A stretch of DNA of 52,260 nt from Myxacorys almedinensis A. Its GTDB lineage: Bacteria; Cyanobacteriota; Cyanobacteriia; Leptolyngbyales; Leptolyngbyaceae. Shown here piece by piece: positions 8,553 to 17,794 of this stretch; the first letter of the stretch is position 1, and each line of letters begins with the position of its first letter. The stretch lies in the NCBI RefSeq assembly GCF_010091945.1, contig NZ_WVIE01000032.1:1-52260 (forward strand), given 5' to 3'. The translations under genes were made by a program, and so were the position numbers. The notes beneath the pieces were generated by a model. The model did no database searches. It saw only the letters and a list, made by a program, of their open reading frames with translations, and was not told the origin of the DNA.

Positions 8553-11500
8553 ATGTCACAGGACAAAGAGCTTGAAATTCGTCGTCAATTTCTAGATGAA
8601 GCCCAAGAATATCTAGATACGCTAGACCGCACAATTTTAGGACTTGCTGATCACCACGTTGATGCTCAGAAAATGAACGCTGCCCTGCGTGCTGCCCACT
8701 CGATCAAAGGCGGCGCAGGCATGATGGGGTTTGAGGTGCTGAGTGCCCTAGCCCATCGTCTGGAAGATTTTCTGAAGGTGCTGAAAGTAGACAAAACCTT
8801 TAGCGCTGCCCACAACTCTGCTGGTGCTGCGCCTCCTGTTCAGCTTGAAAATTTGCTGCTCTCAGCGCTCACGGGCTTACGTCAGGTGATTGAGCGCGAT
8901 CGCACCTTTCTTGCCCACCCCCATGCCCGCCCTCCAGCGATCCATCCCGCTTGGTTAGCGGCTGAGGTGACGCCCATTTTCGATCAGTTGCACGAGCAGT
9001 TAGGCGATCCCCAAGATGAGAATGCTGGCTCAATTCTCTCTCCGGAAGATGGACAGGAGATCATTCCGCTCTTGTTTGAAACCGAAGTAGAAGGCTGTTT
9101 GCAACGCTTGGAAGCGGTCGTTGCAACCCCGATGCAGCCTTGTTTGCGAGAGGAGCTTGCTATTCTCGCGCAAGAATTAGGAGGATTAGGAGAAATGCTG
9201 CAATTGTCAGCCTTTACTCAGTTGTGTGAATCGGTGACGCAACGCTTAGAGAATGACATTGATAACATCGGTGCCTTTGCTCAGCAAACGCTACAAGCTT
9301 GGCGACACGCTCAGACCAGTGTTCTGTCGGGGCGTTATGATCAAATCCCCACTGATATTGAGGGTGAGACGTTTGTCTATGCCATCGATTCGCGCCTAGA
9401 CCCGATCGCAGGCTACTTTACCGACGAACCCATCCTTGACGTTGCGATCAACCCCGCAGAAGCTGTCCCTGCTGAGAACGACTCGATCTGTTCTCCCGTT
9501 GGCGAATCGGTAGATTGGTATACCGATATTTTATCGACCGAAACGGTAGCCGTGAGCGACGATGGCTATACCGACTATCAGCCGACTTCTGACGCAATTC
9601 CATTCTTTGGCGAATCCCAAGTTTCAGATTTCAAAGTTTTAGAAGCGGATGCCGGAGCCGACGACGATCAAGATATTACGGTTCGCGTTCCGGCTCGCCA
9701 ACTCAACCTGTTGAATGATCTGTTTGGTGAACTCACCATCGATCGCAACGGCATTGATCTGTATCTCAAGCAGTTGAGAACGTTGGCGCAGGGCTTGCGC
9801 GATCGCATTCAAACCCTGGATGCGGTGAACGCCAAACTGCGGACAGCGTACGACAAAATTTCGATTTCAGGGCTGAGCCAGCGTGTCGCCATCACTGAAA
9901 CGAGTTCGAGCTTGGTCGTGCGAAATGGTCATTCGCGATCGGGCTTTGACCTCCTAGAGCTAGATCAATACACCGATCTCAATCTCCAGTCTCAGCAGGT
10001 GATGGAAACGATCGTGCAGTTGCAAGAAGTTGCCGAGGATATTGAACTGAGCCTTGACGACAGCGAACAAGCCTATCGGGGGTTAACGAAAACGGCAAAG
10101 CAGATGCAAGCCGGGTTGACACAACTGAGAATGCGTCCGCTTTCTGATGTCGCTGATCGCTTTCCCCGCGCCGTTCGAGAATGGTCGTTGCAGTATGGTA
10201 AACAGGTCAGGCTCAATATTATCGGTGGGGGCACCCTTATCGATCGCAACATTCTCGAAACGCTCAACGATCCCCTGATGCATCTGCTCCGTAATGCGTT
10301 TGATCACGGGATTGAAACGCCAACCGTTCGCCAAGCGCAAGGCAAATTGCCGGAAGGTGTGATCGAAATTGAGGCATCTCAGCAGGGAAACCGCACCGTG
10401 ATTACCGTTCGAGATGATGGAGAAGGCATTCCCCTCGATCGGATTCGCGATCGCGCTCAGCACATGGGGCTAGATCCGGTTCTGTTGGCGGGTGCCCGTC
10501 AAGAAGAGCTACTATCGCTGATCTTTGAACCAGGATTTAGCACGCGAGAGCAAGTCAGTTCGATGTCGGGGCGCGGGGTTGGTATGGATGTTGTCCGCAG
10601 CAACCTCAAGCAAATTCGCGGCGAGATTGCCGTCAATACTGAAGCAGGACGGGGCACAACCTTCACGCTGTCGGTGCCCTTTACGCTGTCAACCGTTCGC
10701 GTGTTGCTCGTGGAGAGTGCGGGAATGTTACTCGCGTTTCCCACAGACGTGGTGACTGAAATGTTTCTGCTAAAGCCAGAGGCGATCATCACCACCGCAG
10801 GCAGCGAGGTGATCAACTGGCAAGGCACGATGGTGCAAGTGGTGCGGCTCCACAAATGGCTGCACTTTAACTGCCCGCGATCGCCCCACGGCTACGAGAC
10901 GCCGCCTAGCATTTCGTCAACCAGCATGATGCTGATTCGGCAAGGCGATCAGCTATTTGGGATTCCTATCGATCGCTGCTGGGGAGAGCAAGAAGCCACC
11001 AATCGCCGGGTCGAGGGCAATCTTGCTCTACCCTATGGCTTTGGTGGCTGCACCATTTTAGGAAACGGTCGCGTTGTGCCGCTAATCAACGCATCAGAAT
11101 TGTTGCGCTGGATCAGCAATTGTGAGCGCTCTAGCGAAAACGCGCTTGATCCGCTTGGGTCTTACCGATCCGCCGGGGTGCAGCGTCTAAGTCTACCCCA
11201 GAGTTCTACGCCAACCGTTTTAGTGGTCGATGATTCGATTAATGTGCGTCGGTTCTTGGCATTGACGCTAGAACGCGCTGGTTACCGGGTTGAGCAAGCT
11301 AAAGATGGGCAAGATGCCCTAGAACGATTGGAAGATGGCTTATCGGTGCAAGCGGTGGTGTGTGATATTGAGATGCCTCGGTTAGACGGGTTCGGATTTT
11401 TGGCAAAAGCTAAGGTCAATCCGACGTTTACTCAAGTTCCCATTGTGATGCTCACCTCGCGTACTGGAGAGAAACATCGCAAATTAGCAGAAAGCTTGGG

Positions 11501-11576
11501 CGCAACGGCTTATTTCTCAAAACCCTATAATGAGCAAGAATTATTACAAACGCTAGGGCAAACGGTCAGCGCATAG
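8553..11576 (+). CDS. Hybrid CheA histidine kinase with receiver (PilL/PixL-type)
   Basis: 1007 residues. HPt domain 1-~110 with phospho-acceptor His49 in 'AAHSIKGGAGMMGF'; a long acidic linker; P3 helices ~385-540; HATPase_c with N box 'HLLRNAFDHGIETP', G1 'DDGEGIPL' and G2 'GRGVGMDVV'; a CheW-like domain ~700-840; and a C-terminal receiver with 'VLVVDDSINVRR', acceptor Asp in 'VVCDIEMPRLDG' and Lys in 'YFSKPY'. All catalytic boxes are intact. It should autophosphorylate under receptor control and pass phosphate to its own receiver and to the CheY-like and PATAN regulators upstream. Unlike some Pil-type CheA proteins it has one HPt only, as in cyanobacterial PixL/PilL. Confidence 0.9.
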   Translation: MSQDKELEIRRQFLDEAQEYLDTLDRTILGLADHHVDAQKMNAALRAAHSIKGGAGMMGFEVLSALAHRLEDFLKVLKVDKTFSAAHNSAGAAPPVQLENLLLSALTGLRQVIERDRTFLAHPHARPPAIHPAWLAAEVTPIFDQLHEQLGDPQDENAGSILSPEDGQEIIPLLFETEVEGCLQRLEAVVATPMQPCLREELAILAQELGGLGEMLQLSAFTQLCESVTQRLENDIDNIGAFAQQTLQAWRHAQTSVLSGRYDQIPTDIEGETFVYAIDSRLDPIAGYFTDEPILDVAINPAEAVPAENDSICSPVGESVDWYTDILSTETVAVSDDGYTDYQPTSDAIPFFGESQVSDFKVLEADAGADDDQDITVRVPARQLNLLNDLFGELTIDRNGIDLYLKQLRTLAQGLRDRIQTLDAVNAKLRTAYDKISISGLSQRVAITETSSSLVVRNGHSRSGFDLLELDQYTDLNLQSQQVMETIVQLQEVAEDIELSLDDSEQAYRGLTKTAKQMQAGLTQLRMRPLSDVADRFPRAVREWSLQYGKQVRLNIIGGGTLIDRNILETLNDPLMHLLRNAFDHGIETPTVRQAQGKLPEGVIEIEASQQGNRTVITVRDDGEGIPLDRIRDRAQHMGLDPVLLAGARQEELLSLIFEPGFSTREQVSSMSGRGVGMDVVRSNLKQIRGEIAVNTEAGRGTTFTLSVPFTLSTVRVLLVESAGMLLAFPTDVVTEMFLLKPEAIITTAGSEVINWQGTMVQVVRLHKWLHFNCPRSPHGYETPPSISSTSMMLIRQGDQLFGIPIDRCWGEQEATNRRVEGNLALPYGFGGCTILGNGRVVPLINASELLRWISNCERSSENALDPLGSYRSAGVQRLSLPQSSTPTVLVVDDSINVRRFLALTLERAGYRVEQAKDGQDALERLEDGLSVQAVVCDIEMPRLDGFGFLAKAKVNPTFTQVPIVMLTSRTGEKHRKLAESLGATAYFSKPYNEQELLQTLGQTVSA

Positions 11577-11870
11577 ATTTTACTTGCTTCTTTAGAATGC
11601 TAGCTAGACAGTTAGAGGACAGCTAATTGATCAGCATTAGCACGAAAAATTTATATGCAGTGCTATATCATGTAAACTGAATCTGGTGTAGATTTTGGTC
11701 ACAAAGTCTACAGGCAGGGTGTGGTTGGCTGACAAAACTCTTCCGTTTTTTAGAGTGCAACTTTAGACTGCAACAGTGCCGATCCACTGCTTGTTCTCTC
11801 TCCTGCAAAAAGGGTGAGGGTGAGTTGGGCGAGCCGCTTCAAACAATCGCAGCAATCATCCCGCAACATT

Positions 11871-14741
11871 ATGACACTAAATCCCGGTACGTTCTTCTCT
11901 CAGAAAACCTCCGATTGGCTAACCTGGTTTCGTACCTTGCCGCTTGGGCGTAAGCAAATTGCTGCCCTAATTGTGTGTGAGCTAATTCCAATTTTAGGCT
12001 TGGGCGTTGGGTCTATCGTGGTGCTGACCAGTAGTTTGCGATCGCAGCTTCGGTCTCAAGCGGCTGCCGAAGTGGCGGTTGCCGAGACAAACTACAACCT
12101 CAAAATTAATCAGATGGGCTTTGGGTCGCGGGGTCAATCAGACAACCGGGCAATCATCGACGTGGCAACGCTGCATCAGCGCAAAAGCGCGGTGCCAACC
12201 GAGTTGCAAGATCAGGTCAAGCAAATTCTCAAAAATGAAGTCAAGGCGCGACGGATCGAATATGCCACGCTGGTTGGACAAGATTTGCAAATCATTGTCA
12301 ATGCCAACAACAATCGAGCGAAAGAACCGATCAGAACTGAAAACCTGGTGAATTTGATCCAAGCTGCGATCGCGAGCAATCGCCAGATCAAAGCAAGCGA
12401 AACGGTCTCGTGGGAAGAACTCCAAAAAGAAGGTGCCCCCCTGCCCGATGGGGTGACCGACCAAGAGGCGCTGATTCGATATGTGGTGACGCCGGTTAAG
12501 AAGCGAGACAGCCAAGAGGTGATTGGGGCGCTGGTGTTTGGCGATATTGTCAACGGTAAGCCTGCGATCGTAGCCGCGACGCAAACTGCCTTTTCCGGCG
12601 GCTATAGTGGCGTTTATCTGCGCCGCGCTAATGGAGAATTTGCCCTAGTCACCTCCCAAGCTCAGGGGGAGCAAGGTCAACTGCAAGTGGGCATCCCCCT
12701 CTCTGATGCGGCAATTTTGGCTCAGGCTGCCACGACCAAGGGTGAAACCGTGACTCAGCGTGTCTCGATCGGCGATCAAACCCATACGATCGCGGCGCGG
12801 GCAATGCCTAACCAAGTGGTTGAAACGCTAGAAGGGGCAACTGCCGTTGTGACCAATACGCCCACGGCGATTTTGGTGCGAGGCACGCCAGAAACCAGCC
12901 TCAATCGTTTGCTAAGAACAAGTTTGCAGCAAGAATTGGTGGTGTTGCTGGCGTCGCTGGCAGCGATCTTGGGATGGAGCGTCCTCTACCGCCGCACGGT
13001 GATAAACCCCCTTGAGGATCTCAAGTCTGCAACCGAACAGTTTGCCCAAGGCGATCGCACGGCGCGCGCGGAGATCTCATCTGGCGATGAAGTCGGTCAA
13101 CTTGCGATCGCGTTTAATCAGATGGCAGACAGCATTCGTGGCTCTGAAACCACGCTGGCTAATGAAGCATACCAACAAGAACGCTACGCCAAAGACGCGC
13201 AAGCTGTGAGCGATATCACGATGCAAATCCGGCGATCGCTCAATACTGACGACATTATCCAATCTACCCTAGAGGAAGTTCGCAAATTTCTCGTTGTCGA
13301 TCGCACAATGTTCTATCAGTTCGATCATGGTTCTGTCAATGGAACGATTATCGCTGAGTCGATCACGGATACCGTCGATAGCATCCTTTATAAATCTGTT
13401 ACGGATTGGTTGGGGTTAAGCCAGATTGAACATTATCAAAAACGTACTCTCTGGTCGATTGAGAATGCGAAGGCAGATCACATCAGCGATCGCTACCGTG
13501 AAAACTTGCGAAATCTAAATATCAATGCCGAAATTGCTGTACCAATCCGCCGAAATGGTCAACTGGTGGGGTTGCTGTGCGCCCAAACCTTGCTCAGCCA
13601 AAATGCGCCTACTCCTCGGATATGGCAGCCTTCAGACCTGAGATTTTTGTCTCAACTCGCGCTGCAACTCGGCTATGCTCTAGATCAGGCGCAGGTGTTG
13701 CGAGAGCGCCAAGAGGCACTGCAAGCTTCAGAATTGCTAAAAGAAACCTTGCAACAGCAAATTATTCAGCTATTAGGCGAAGTGCAAGGGGTGGCACGAG
13801 GGGATCTAACGGTTCGTGCTAGCATTGGTTCTGGTGATATTGGAACCGTTGCAAATTCTTTTAATACCATTGTTGAAAGTTTGCGTCAAATTGTGCTCAA
13901 AGCCCAGCACTCTGCAACTCAGGTAAATCACCTCTTGAGTGAAAATGAAGCGTCTGTCCGCCAGCTTGCAGATGAATCGCTGCACCAAACCCACGAAACC
14001 ACTCGGATTTTAGAATCGGTCGAGCAGATGACCGAATCGGTGGAGGCGGTCACCGAACGGGCGCGCCAAGCCGCGATCGTGGCTCAATCTGCCTCGGCGG
14101 CGGCGCACACGGGGGAAACCGCGATGGAGTCGAGTGTTCAAAGTATCATGACCCTGCGATCGACGATTGAAGGAGCCACCAAAACCGTGAAACAGTTGGG
14201 AGACTCTTCTCAACAGATTGCGCGAATTGTGTCGCTGATCCACGAATTGGCCGCGCAAACGGATGTGTTAGCCATCAATGCCAGTTTGGAAGCCTCTCGT
14301 GCCGGAGAACAAGGGCGGGGCTTTGCGATCGTAGCTTCTGAAATTGGAGAGTTGGCGGCGCGATCGACAGCCGCAACGCGCGACGTTGAGAAAATTGTGG
14401 AAGCGGTGCAACACCAAACGCAGGAAGTGGTCACCGTCATGGGGCAGACGGCGGTTCAGGTGGTCGAGAGTGCCCATTCCCTCAAAAACTCCAGACAGAG
14501 CCTGGTGCATATGGTGCATTTATCGAATCAAATTGATGACCTGGTGCGATCGCTCTTAGATGCGATGACTGCCCAAACCCAGACCACCGATGCGGTCACC
14601 GCATTGGTAAAAGATGTGGCTCACGTCTCGACGCGCACCTCTGGGTCATCGCGGCAGGTGTCGAAAGCATTACGCCAAACCGTGGATGTGGCAGAAGAGT
14701 TGCAGCGCTCGGTGGAAACCTTCAGGGTTGAGCGCAACTGA
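11871..14741 (+). CDS. Second GAF-containing methyl-accepting taxis receptor
   Basis: 956 residues from the chosen ATG; a longer frame opens at GTG 11814, but the added 19 residues (rich in R, S, Q) look untranslated and neither start has a strong ribosome site. Membrane helix ~27-50, extracytoplasmic sensor ~51-360, membrane helix ~365-385, HAMP, GAF (~430-585), second HAMP-like segment, then MA domain with tip 'AQTDVLAINASLEASRAGEQ'. Its GAF aligns with that of the first receptor but has Arg-Tyr ('ISDRYRENL') where the bilin Cys-His would be, so it should not bind a bilin covalently. The C-terminal half is closely similar to the first MCP, suggesting duplication. Its last 20 bases overlap the convergent methyltransferase gene. 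Confidence 0.85.
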   Translation: MTLNPGTFFSQKTSDWLTWFRTLPLGRKQIAALIVCELIPILGLGVGSIVVLTSSLRSQLRSQAAAEVAVAETNYNLKINQMGFGSRGQSDNRAIIDVATLHQRKSAVPTELQDQVKQILKNEVKARRIEYATLVGQDLQIIVNANNNRAKEPIRTENLVNLIQAAIASNRQIKASETVSWEELQKEGAPLPDGVTDQEALIRYVVTPVKKRDSQEVIGALVFGDIVNGKPAIVAATQTAFSGGYSGVYLRRANGEFALVTSQAQGEQGQLQVGIPLSDAAILAQAATTKGETVTQRVSIGDQTHTIAARAMPNQVVETLEGATAVVTNTPTAILVRGTPETSLNRLLRTSLQQELVVLLASLAAILGWSVLYRRTVINPLEDLKSATEQFAQGDRTARAEISSGDEVGQLAIAFNQMADSIRGSETTLANEAYQQERYAKDAQAVSDITMQIRRSLNTDDIIQSTLEEVRKFLVVDRTMFYQFDHGSVNGTIIAESITDTVDSILYKSVTDWLGLSQIEHYQKRTLWSIENAKADHISDRYRENLRNLNINAEIAVPIRRNGQLVGLLCAQTLLSQNAPTPRIWQPSDLRFLSQLALQLGYALDQAQVLRERQEALQASELLKETLQQQIIQLLGEVQGVARGDLTVRASIGSGDIGTVANSFNTIVESLRQIVLKAQHSATQVNHLLSENEASVRQLADESLHQTHETTRILESVEQMTESVEAVTERARQAAIVAQSASAAAHTGETAMESSVQSIMTLRSTIEGATKTVKQLGDSSQQIARIVSLIHELAAQTDVLAINASLEASRAGEQGRGFAIVASEIGELAARSTAATRDVEKIVEAVQHQTQEVVTVMGQTAVQVVESAHSLKNSRQSLVHMVHLSNQIDDLVRSLLDAMTAQTQTTDAVTALVKDVAHVSTRTSGSSRQVSKALRQTVDVAEELQRSVETFRVERN

Positions 14742-15426
14742 TGATTTTGATCATTTCGTTCCCGCCTCTCTGAAATTCGTAGGGCACCGCGCAAATCTCG
14801 ACCCGGTGACCCTGCGATCGCACTGCCTCGATCACGGGCGATACAAACGGCGATCGCTCTCCCGTCATGTTGATCAACAGCGGAAAAATCCTCACCTCAC
14901 CCGCAACGCGGCACAGTTCTAAAACTGATACCCGATGAAATTCTAGAGACAACTGATCGGAATACGTAAACAGCAAATGGGAACTCAACGCTAAATCAAA
15001 CTGCTGAACCTCGAAGGGCAAATGGGGAAGCGCGTCTGCCCAATACCGCTGTTGCTGCAACCCTGTCGGAAAATCATCTAAAAATTGGCGCATCGCTGCC
15101 ATGCGAGTGGCAACCAACTGTTCTGGCGATCGCACCCCCGCCCACACAAACTGATCCCGCGAGGTCTCAAGCTTCTCAATAATGACGGGTGAGGTTTCCT
15201 CGATTCGCCTGCCAATTTCTGCTGCCGAAAACTGATAAATTGGATCACAAGAAATCACAGAACGCCCTTGCCCTGCCATCTCTGCATTAAAGCTGGCAGG
15301 ACCGCCCGCTACATCCAAAATTGTGCGCTCTAAGTCATCCATCGTCAGATCAAACATTTGGCAATATTCAGCCCACGATCTCCCCCAAGGAACAACCTGC
15401 TCTAGTCGCAAACCCATGATTGGCAC
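14722..15426 (-). CDS. SAM-dependent methyltransferase-like protein
   Basis: 234 residues. Motif I is 'TILDVAGGPASFNAEMAG', followed by an acidic strand end in 'SVISCDPIYQF', a typical class I Rossmann methyltransferase opening. 'VQQFDLALSSHLLF' is the motif IV region and 'FHRVSVLELCRVAGEVRIFP' the later strand, as in cyanobacterial methyltransferase-like proteins of unknown substrate. No metal motif or second domain is seen. Two starts (M1, M4) are close together; the first is given. It is convergent with and overlaps the second MCP by 20 bases, so it is not part of the taxis operon. Confidence 0.75.
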   Translation of the reverse strand: MPIMGLRLEQVVPWGRSWAEYCQMFDLTMDDLERTILDVAGGPASFNAEMAGQGRSVISCDPIYQFSAAEIGRRIEETSPVIIEKLETSRDQFVWAGVRSPEQLVATRMAAMRQFLDDFPTGLQQQRYWADALPHLPFEVQQFDLALSSHLLFTYSDQLSLEFHRVSVLELCRVAGEVRIFPLLINMTGERSPFVSPVIEAVRSQGHRVEICAVPYEFQRGGNEMIKIISCAQP

Positions 15427-15773
15427 CCTATACTCAGAGAATGTTTAAGGTGAGGATCTCTAAAATGTTGCCAGTCCACGCCTTTTGTCTTTGGCAATGC
15501 ACTATACAATTTAATAGGTAATTTAATGAATTGTTAATTTAATCGTTAATGTAACTTAATGGTTATAGCCGTTTAAGAGGCATCAACGCCCCTGTCTTTG
15601 TTCACCGTCTCCTAAGACATTCAGCATTTTCCATGCCGCCCTTAACTCTCCCGCACGAGAGAAAAACCAGAGATCCAACTCTCCTCCTGGGGCAGAAAGG
15701 ATGGGGAGGGGGTTGTGTTTAACAGTTGCGTTAGCTCTTTTCTCCATTTCATTCTTTATTCCTTATTCTTTTT
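15427..15773. other. Intergenic region with AT-rich TTAAT-repeat block
   Basis: A divergent promoter region. Bases ~15508-15562 are very AT-rich with several TTAAT/TTAATG words about 11 bases apart on one helix face, which could be a regulator site; the match to a Pho box is poor. No gene seen. Confidence 0.35.
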
Positions 15774-16226
15774 ATGTCTGACTGGCTGGAACATACAGTG
15801 CAAGTTGAAGTTGAAGTGCCGATCGATGATGTTTGGGGTCTGTGGTCAGACTTGGAACAGATGCCGAAATGGATGCAGTGGATCGAATCAGTGACCATCT
15901 TAGAAGACAATCCAGATTTGTCGCGCTGGAAATTGGCAACGGGTGGGCTGGAATTTAGCTGGAAATCGCGGATTGAGAAGAAAATTCAAAATCAGATTAT
16001 TCAGTGGGAATCGGTGGATGGATTGCCCAATCGGGGAGCCATTCGGTTCTACGATCGCGGCGAGCAGGGCAGTGTTGTCAAGATGACCGTTGCCTACGCG
16101 ATTCCGGGCTTTCTCGGTCAGCTAATGGATAATTTGTTCCTCGGTCGCATTGTTGAATCGTCGCTCAAAGCCGATTTGGCTCGATTTCGAGAGTACGCCC
16201 TCAAGGCGCAAAACTCGCCCCGCTAG
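15774..16226 (+). CDS. SRPBCC-family (cyclase/dehydrase-like) protein
   Basis: 150 residues. The START/Bet v 1-like fold is suggested by 'VQVEVEVPIDDVWGLWSD', then 'MPKWMQWIESVTIL', 'QNQIIQWESVDGLPNRGAIRF' split over the central strands, and the long C-terminal helix 'SSLKADLARFREYALKA'. These proteins enclose a hydrophobic pocket; the cyanobacterial family is annotated as cyclase/dehydrase without a known ligand. No signal peptide. Spacing to neighbours suggests a single-gene unit. Its stop codon overlaps the outer end of a candidate miniature element beginning at 16222. Confidence 0.78.
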   Translation: MSDWLEHTVQVEVEVPIDDVWGLWSDLEQMPKWMQWIESVTILEDNPDLSRWKLATGGLEFSWKSRIEKKIQNQIIQWESVDGLPNRGAIRFYDRGEQGSVVKMTVAYAIPGFLGQLMDNLFLGRIVESSLKADLARFREYALKAQNSPR

Positions 16227-16338
16227 TAGATTGTCAACTTCGAGTTGATGGGTGGAGGGGTGGATGGTTCCGATTATTAGACTCCCGCTCTCCCCCTCTC
16301 CTCCTAGTCCCCCATTTCAATCTTGACAGCCCACTAGT
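16222..16338. repeat. Candidate miniature inverted-repeat element
   Basis: Starts with GCTAGTAGATTGTCAA (16222-16237) and ends with a diverged inverted copy, TTGACAGCCCACTAGT (16323-16338; 12 of 16 positions match). The first 42 bases recur almost exactly, inverted, at 28651-28692. No target duplication was found. The interior is C/T-rich. Confidence 0.5.
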
Positions 16339-16350
16339 CTACAACCGGTC

Positions 16351-16377
16351 TATTGAGCCTATTGAGCCTATTGAGCT
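16351..16377. repeat. Three tandem copies of a 9-base unit at a gene's stop codon
   Basis: TATTGAGCC is repeated three times with one change. On the minus strand each unit presents a TAG in frame with the M23 peptidase, so the gene has three successive in-frame stops six bases apart. Confidence 0.6.
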
Positions 16378-17432
16378 TCGGGAACCTGCGCCACCTGAAG
16401 CGATTTTGTCAAGTCTGCCAGGGCAGTTTCGAGGGCAAATCCTGCATCCATCGCGACCCAACCTTCGGTGGTCTCTTGGCGAAACTCAAAATGGAGGTGT
16501 GGCCCGGTGGAGGCTCCGGTGCTTCCAACTCGCCCGATCGCGGCTCCTTGCTTGATCACCTCTCCCGGCTTGACAAAGATTTCAGACAAGTGAGCGTAGA
16601 GGGTTTGCTGACTGCCCTGCCCGTGCTCTAACGCGATCGCAAGCCCATACCCCCCAAAAAAGTCTGCCATAATCACACGACCTGTTAAGGCAGCTAAAAC
16701 GGGTGCTCCTAAGGGCGCACCGAGATCGGTTCCGGCATGAAAGCGAGGATTTCCCGTGATCGGATGAATGCGCCAGCCAAATAAAGAGGTAATCGACACC
16801 GGCAACGATAGCGGAAACAGCAGCTTGATGTCCCCGTTTCCTACCTGCCCGATGGGTCGTGCAGTGCGATTGTAGTAAGCTTTCACCGTGCTGTAGGCTT
16901 GCCCTACCCCAGTGGCAGGCGGCTCGACTTGGGGCGTAGATCCAGCGTTCCAGCTAATTCCCCCTGCCGATAGGCTAACACCACCGACTTGGACGGGGGC
17001 AACACTCACAGCATCTCTAGACGACCATTGCGGGGCGTTAGCTTCTGGGGCGGAGATGCCCGGCTGAGCTACGGTTGCTTCGGAGTTGCGCCCAGCGCTA
17101 AGCTCAGGAACTTCATAGCGCTGGGTTGCGCCTAAACTATAGTCGGTGCGATCGACAAAGGCATCAGCGTCTCCCCCTGCGTTGAGACTCGGCGATACCT
17201 CAGACGGCGCGATCGCAGCGGGTGGTTCTACCGAGGCAGGAGCCGCTTGCACAGCTAGATCAGGCGGGACGGCGGGAAGTTGGTCGATCGCCTCTTGTGC
17301 CAAAGCGCCACTGCTCCCCACCACACTTAGCCCGACGACCCACCCTACACCGTGCAGCCGGAGGGATGGGCGTTGCCAAGTGCCCTGCGATCGCGCACTC
17401 AACCAATCGGGAACAATCAGGCGAAGAGACAT
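16368..17432 (-). CDS. M23 (LytM-type) metallopeptidase, secreted
   Basis: 354 residues. The N-terminus has a basic stretch, then a hydrophobic segment ending 'SSGALAQEA', a plausible signal peptide with an A-x-A cleavage site. Residues ~50-190 form a low-complexity Pro/Ala/Ser linker. The C-terminal ~140 residues are a LytM domain: 'GWRIHPITGNPRFHAGTDLG' (first His and Asp ligands), 'YAHLSEI', and 'STGASTGPHLHFEF' with the H-x-H ligands. All zinc ligands are present, so it may cut peptidoglycan peptides; it is not an obviously degenerate divisome activator. A dispersed repeat encodes part of the linker (S-A-G-R-N-S-E-A-T-V). It faces away from the tolC gene, 362 bases further on. Confidence 0.88.
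   Translation of the reverse strand: MSLRLIVPDWLSARSQGTWQRPSLRLHGVGWVVGLSVVGSSGALAQEAIDQLPAVPPDLAVQAAPASVEPPAAIAPSEVSPSLNAGGDADAFVDRTDYSLGATQRYEVPELSAGRNSEATVAQPGISAPEANAPQWSSRDAVSVAPVQVGGVSLSAGGISWNAGSTPQVEPPATGVGQAYSTVKAYYNRTARPIGQVGNGDIKLLFPLSLPVSITSLFGWRIHPITGNPRFHAGTDLGAPLGAPVLAALTGRVIMADFFGGYGLAIALEHGQGSQQTLYAHLSEIFVKPGEVIKQGAAIGRVGSTGASTGPHLHFEFRQETTEGWVAMDAGFALETALADLTKSLQVAQVPEAQ
17072..17100 (-). repeat. Dispersed 29-bp repeat, copy 2
   Basis: Reads TAGCGCTGGGCGCAACTCC followed by GAAGCAACCG on the minus strand. It sits in frame in the linker of the M23 peptidase and encodes S-A-G-R-N-S-E-A-T-V. Confidence 0.7.
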
Positions 17433-17794
17433 GGGGTAAAGTCCTTTAAGTCAGAAAACCAAGTCAACAAACAAGAAAGCGAAGGTCTAGAAGCATCAAA
17501 GGTCTAGAAGTATCATCGTTGCGATCCCTCAAAGCTTTGCCGAGAAAACCGCACCTTAACTGATGCACGCTGGCGCAGCGGGTTATGTCAAATGCGATCG
17601 CTCAAGAAGCTCAGCCCCAAAAACCTAATAGAATCCATTTTGCCCTACCTTGCAGAAAGATGGCGTTAATTCTCCTAAACCAACGTGTTAGAGCTATTTG
17701 AGGTGCGATCGCTACCCCTAAGATCTCTGATGAGATTTGCCAAGTCTAGAACTTCGACACTTGAACGGTTCAGCAAACAACTCCAACGCCTAAA
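17433..17794. other. Intergenic region between M23 peptidase and tolC
   Basis: Promoter region of the M23 gene and 3' end of tolC. It has two HIP1 octamers and a short direct repeat of GGTCTAGAAG-C/T-ATC (~17482-17515). No gene or RNA seen. Confidence 0.5.
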
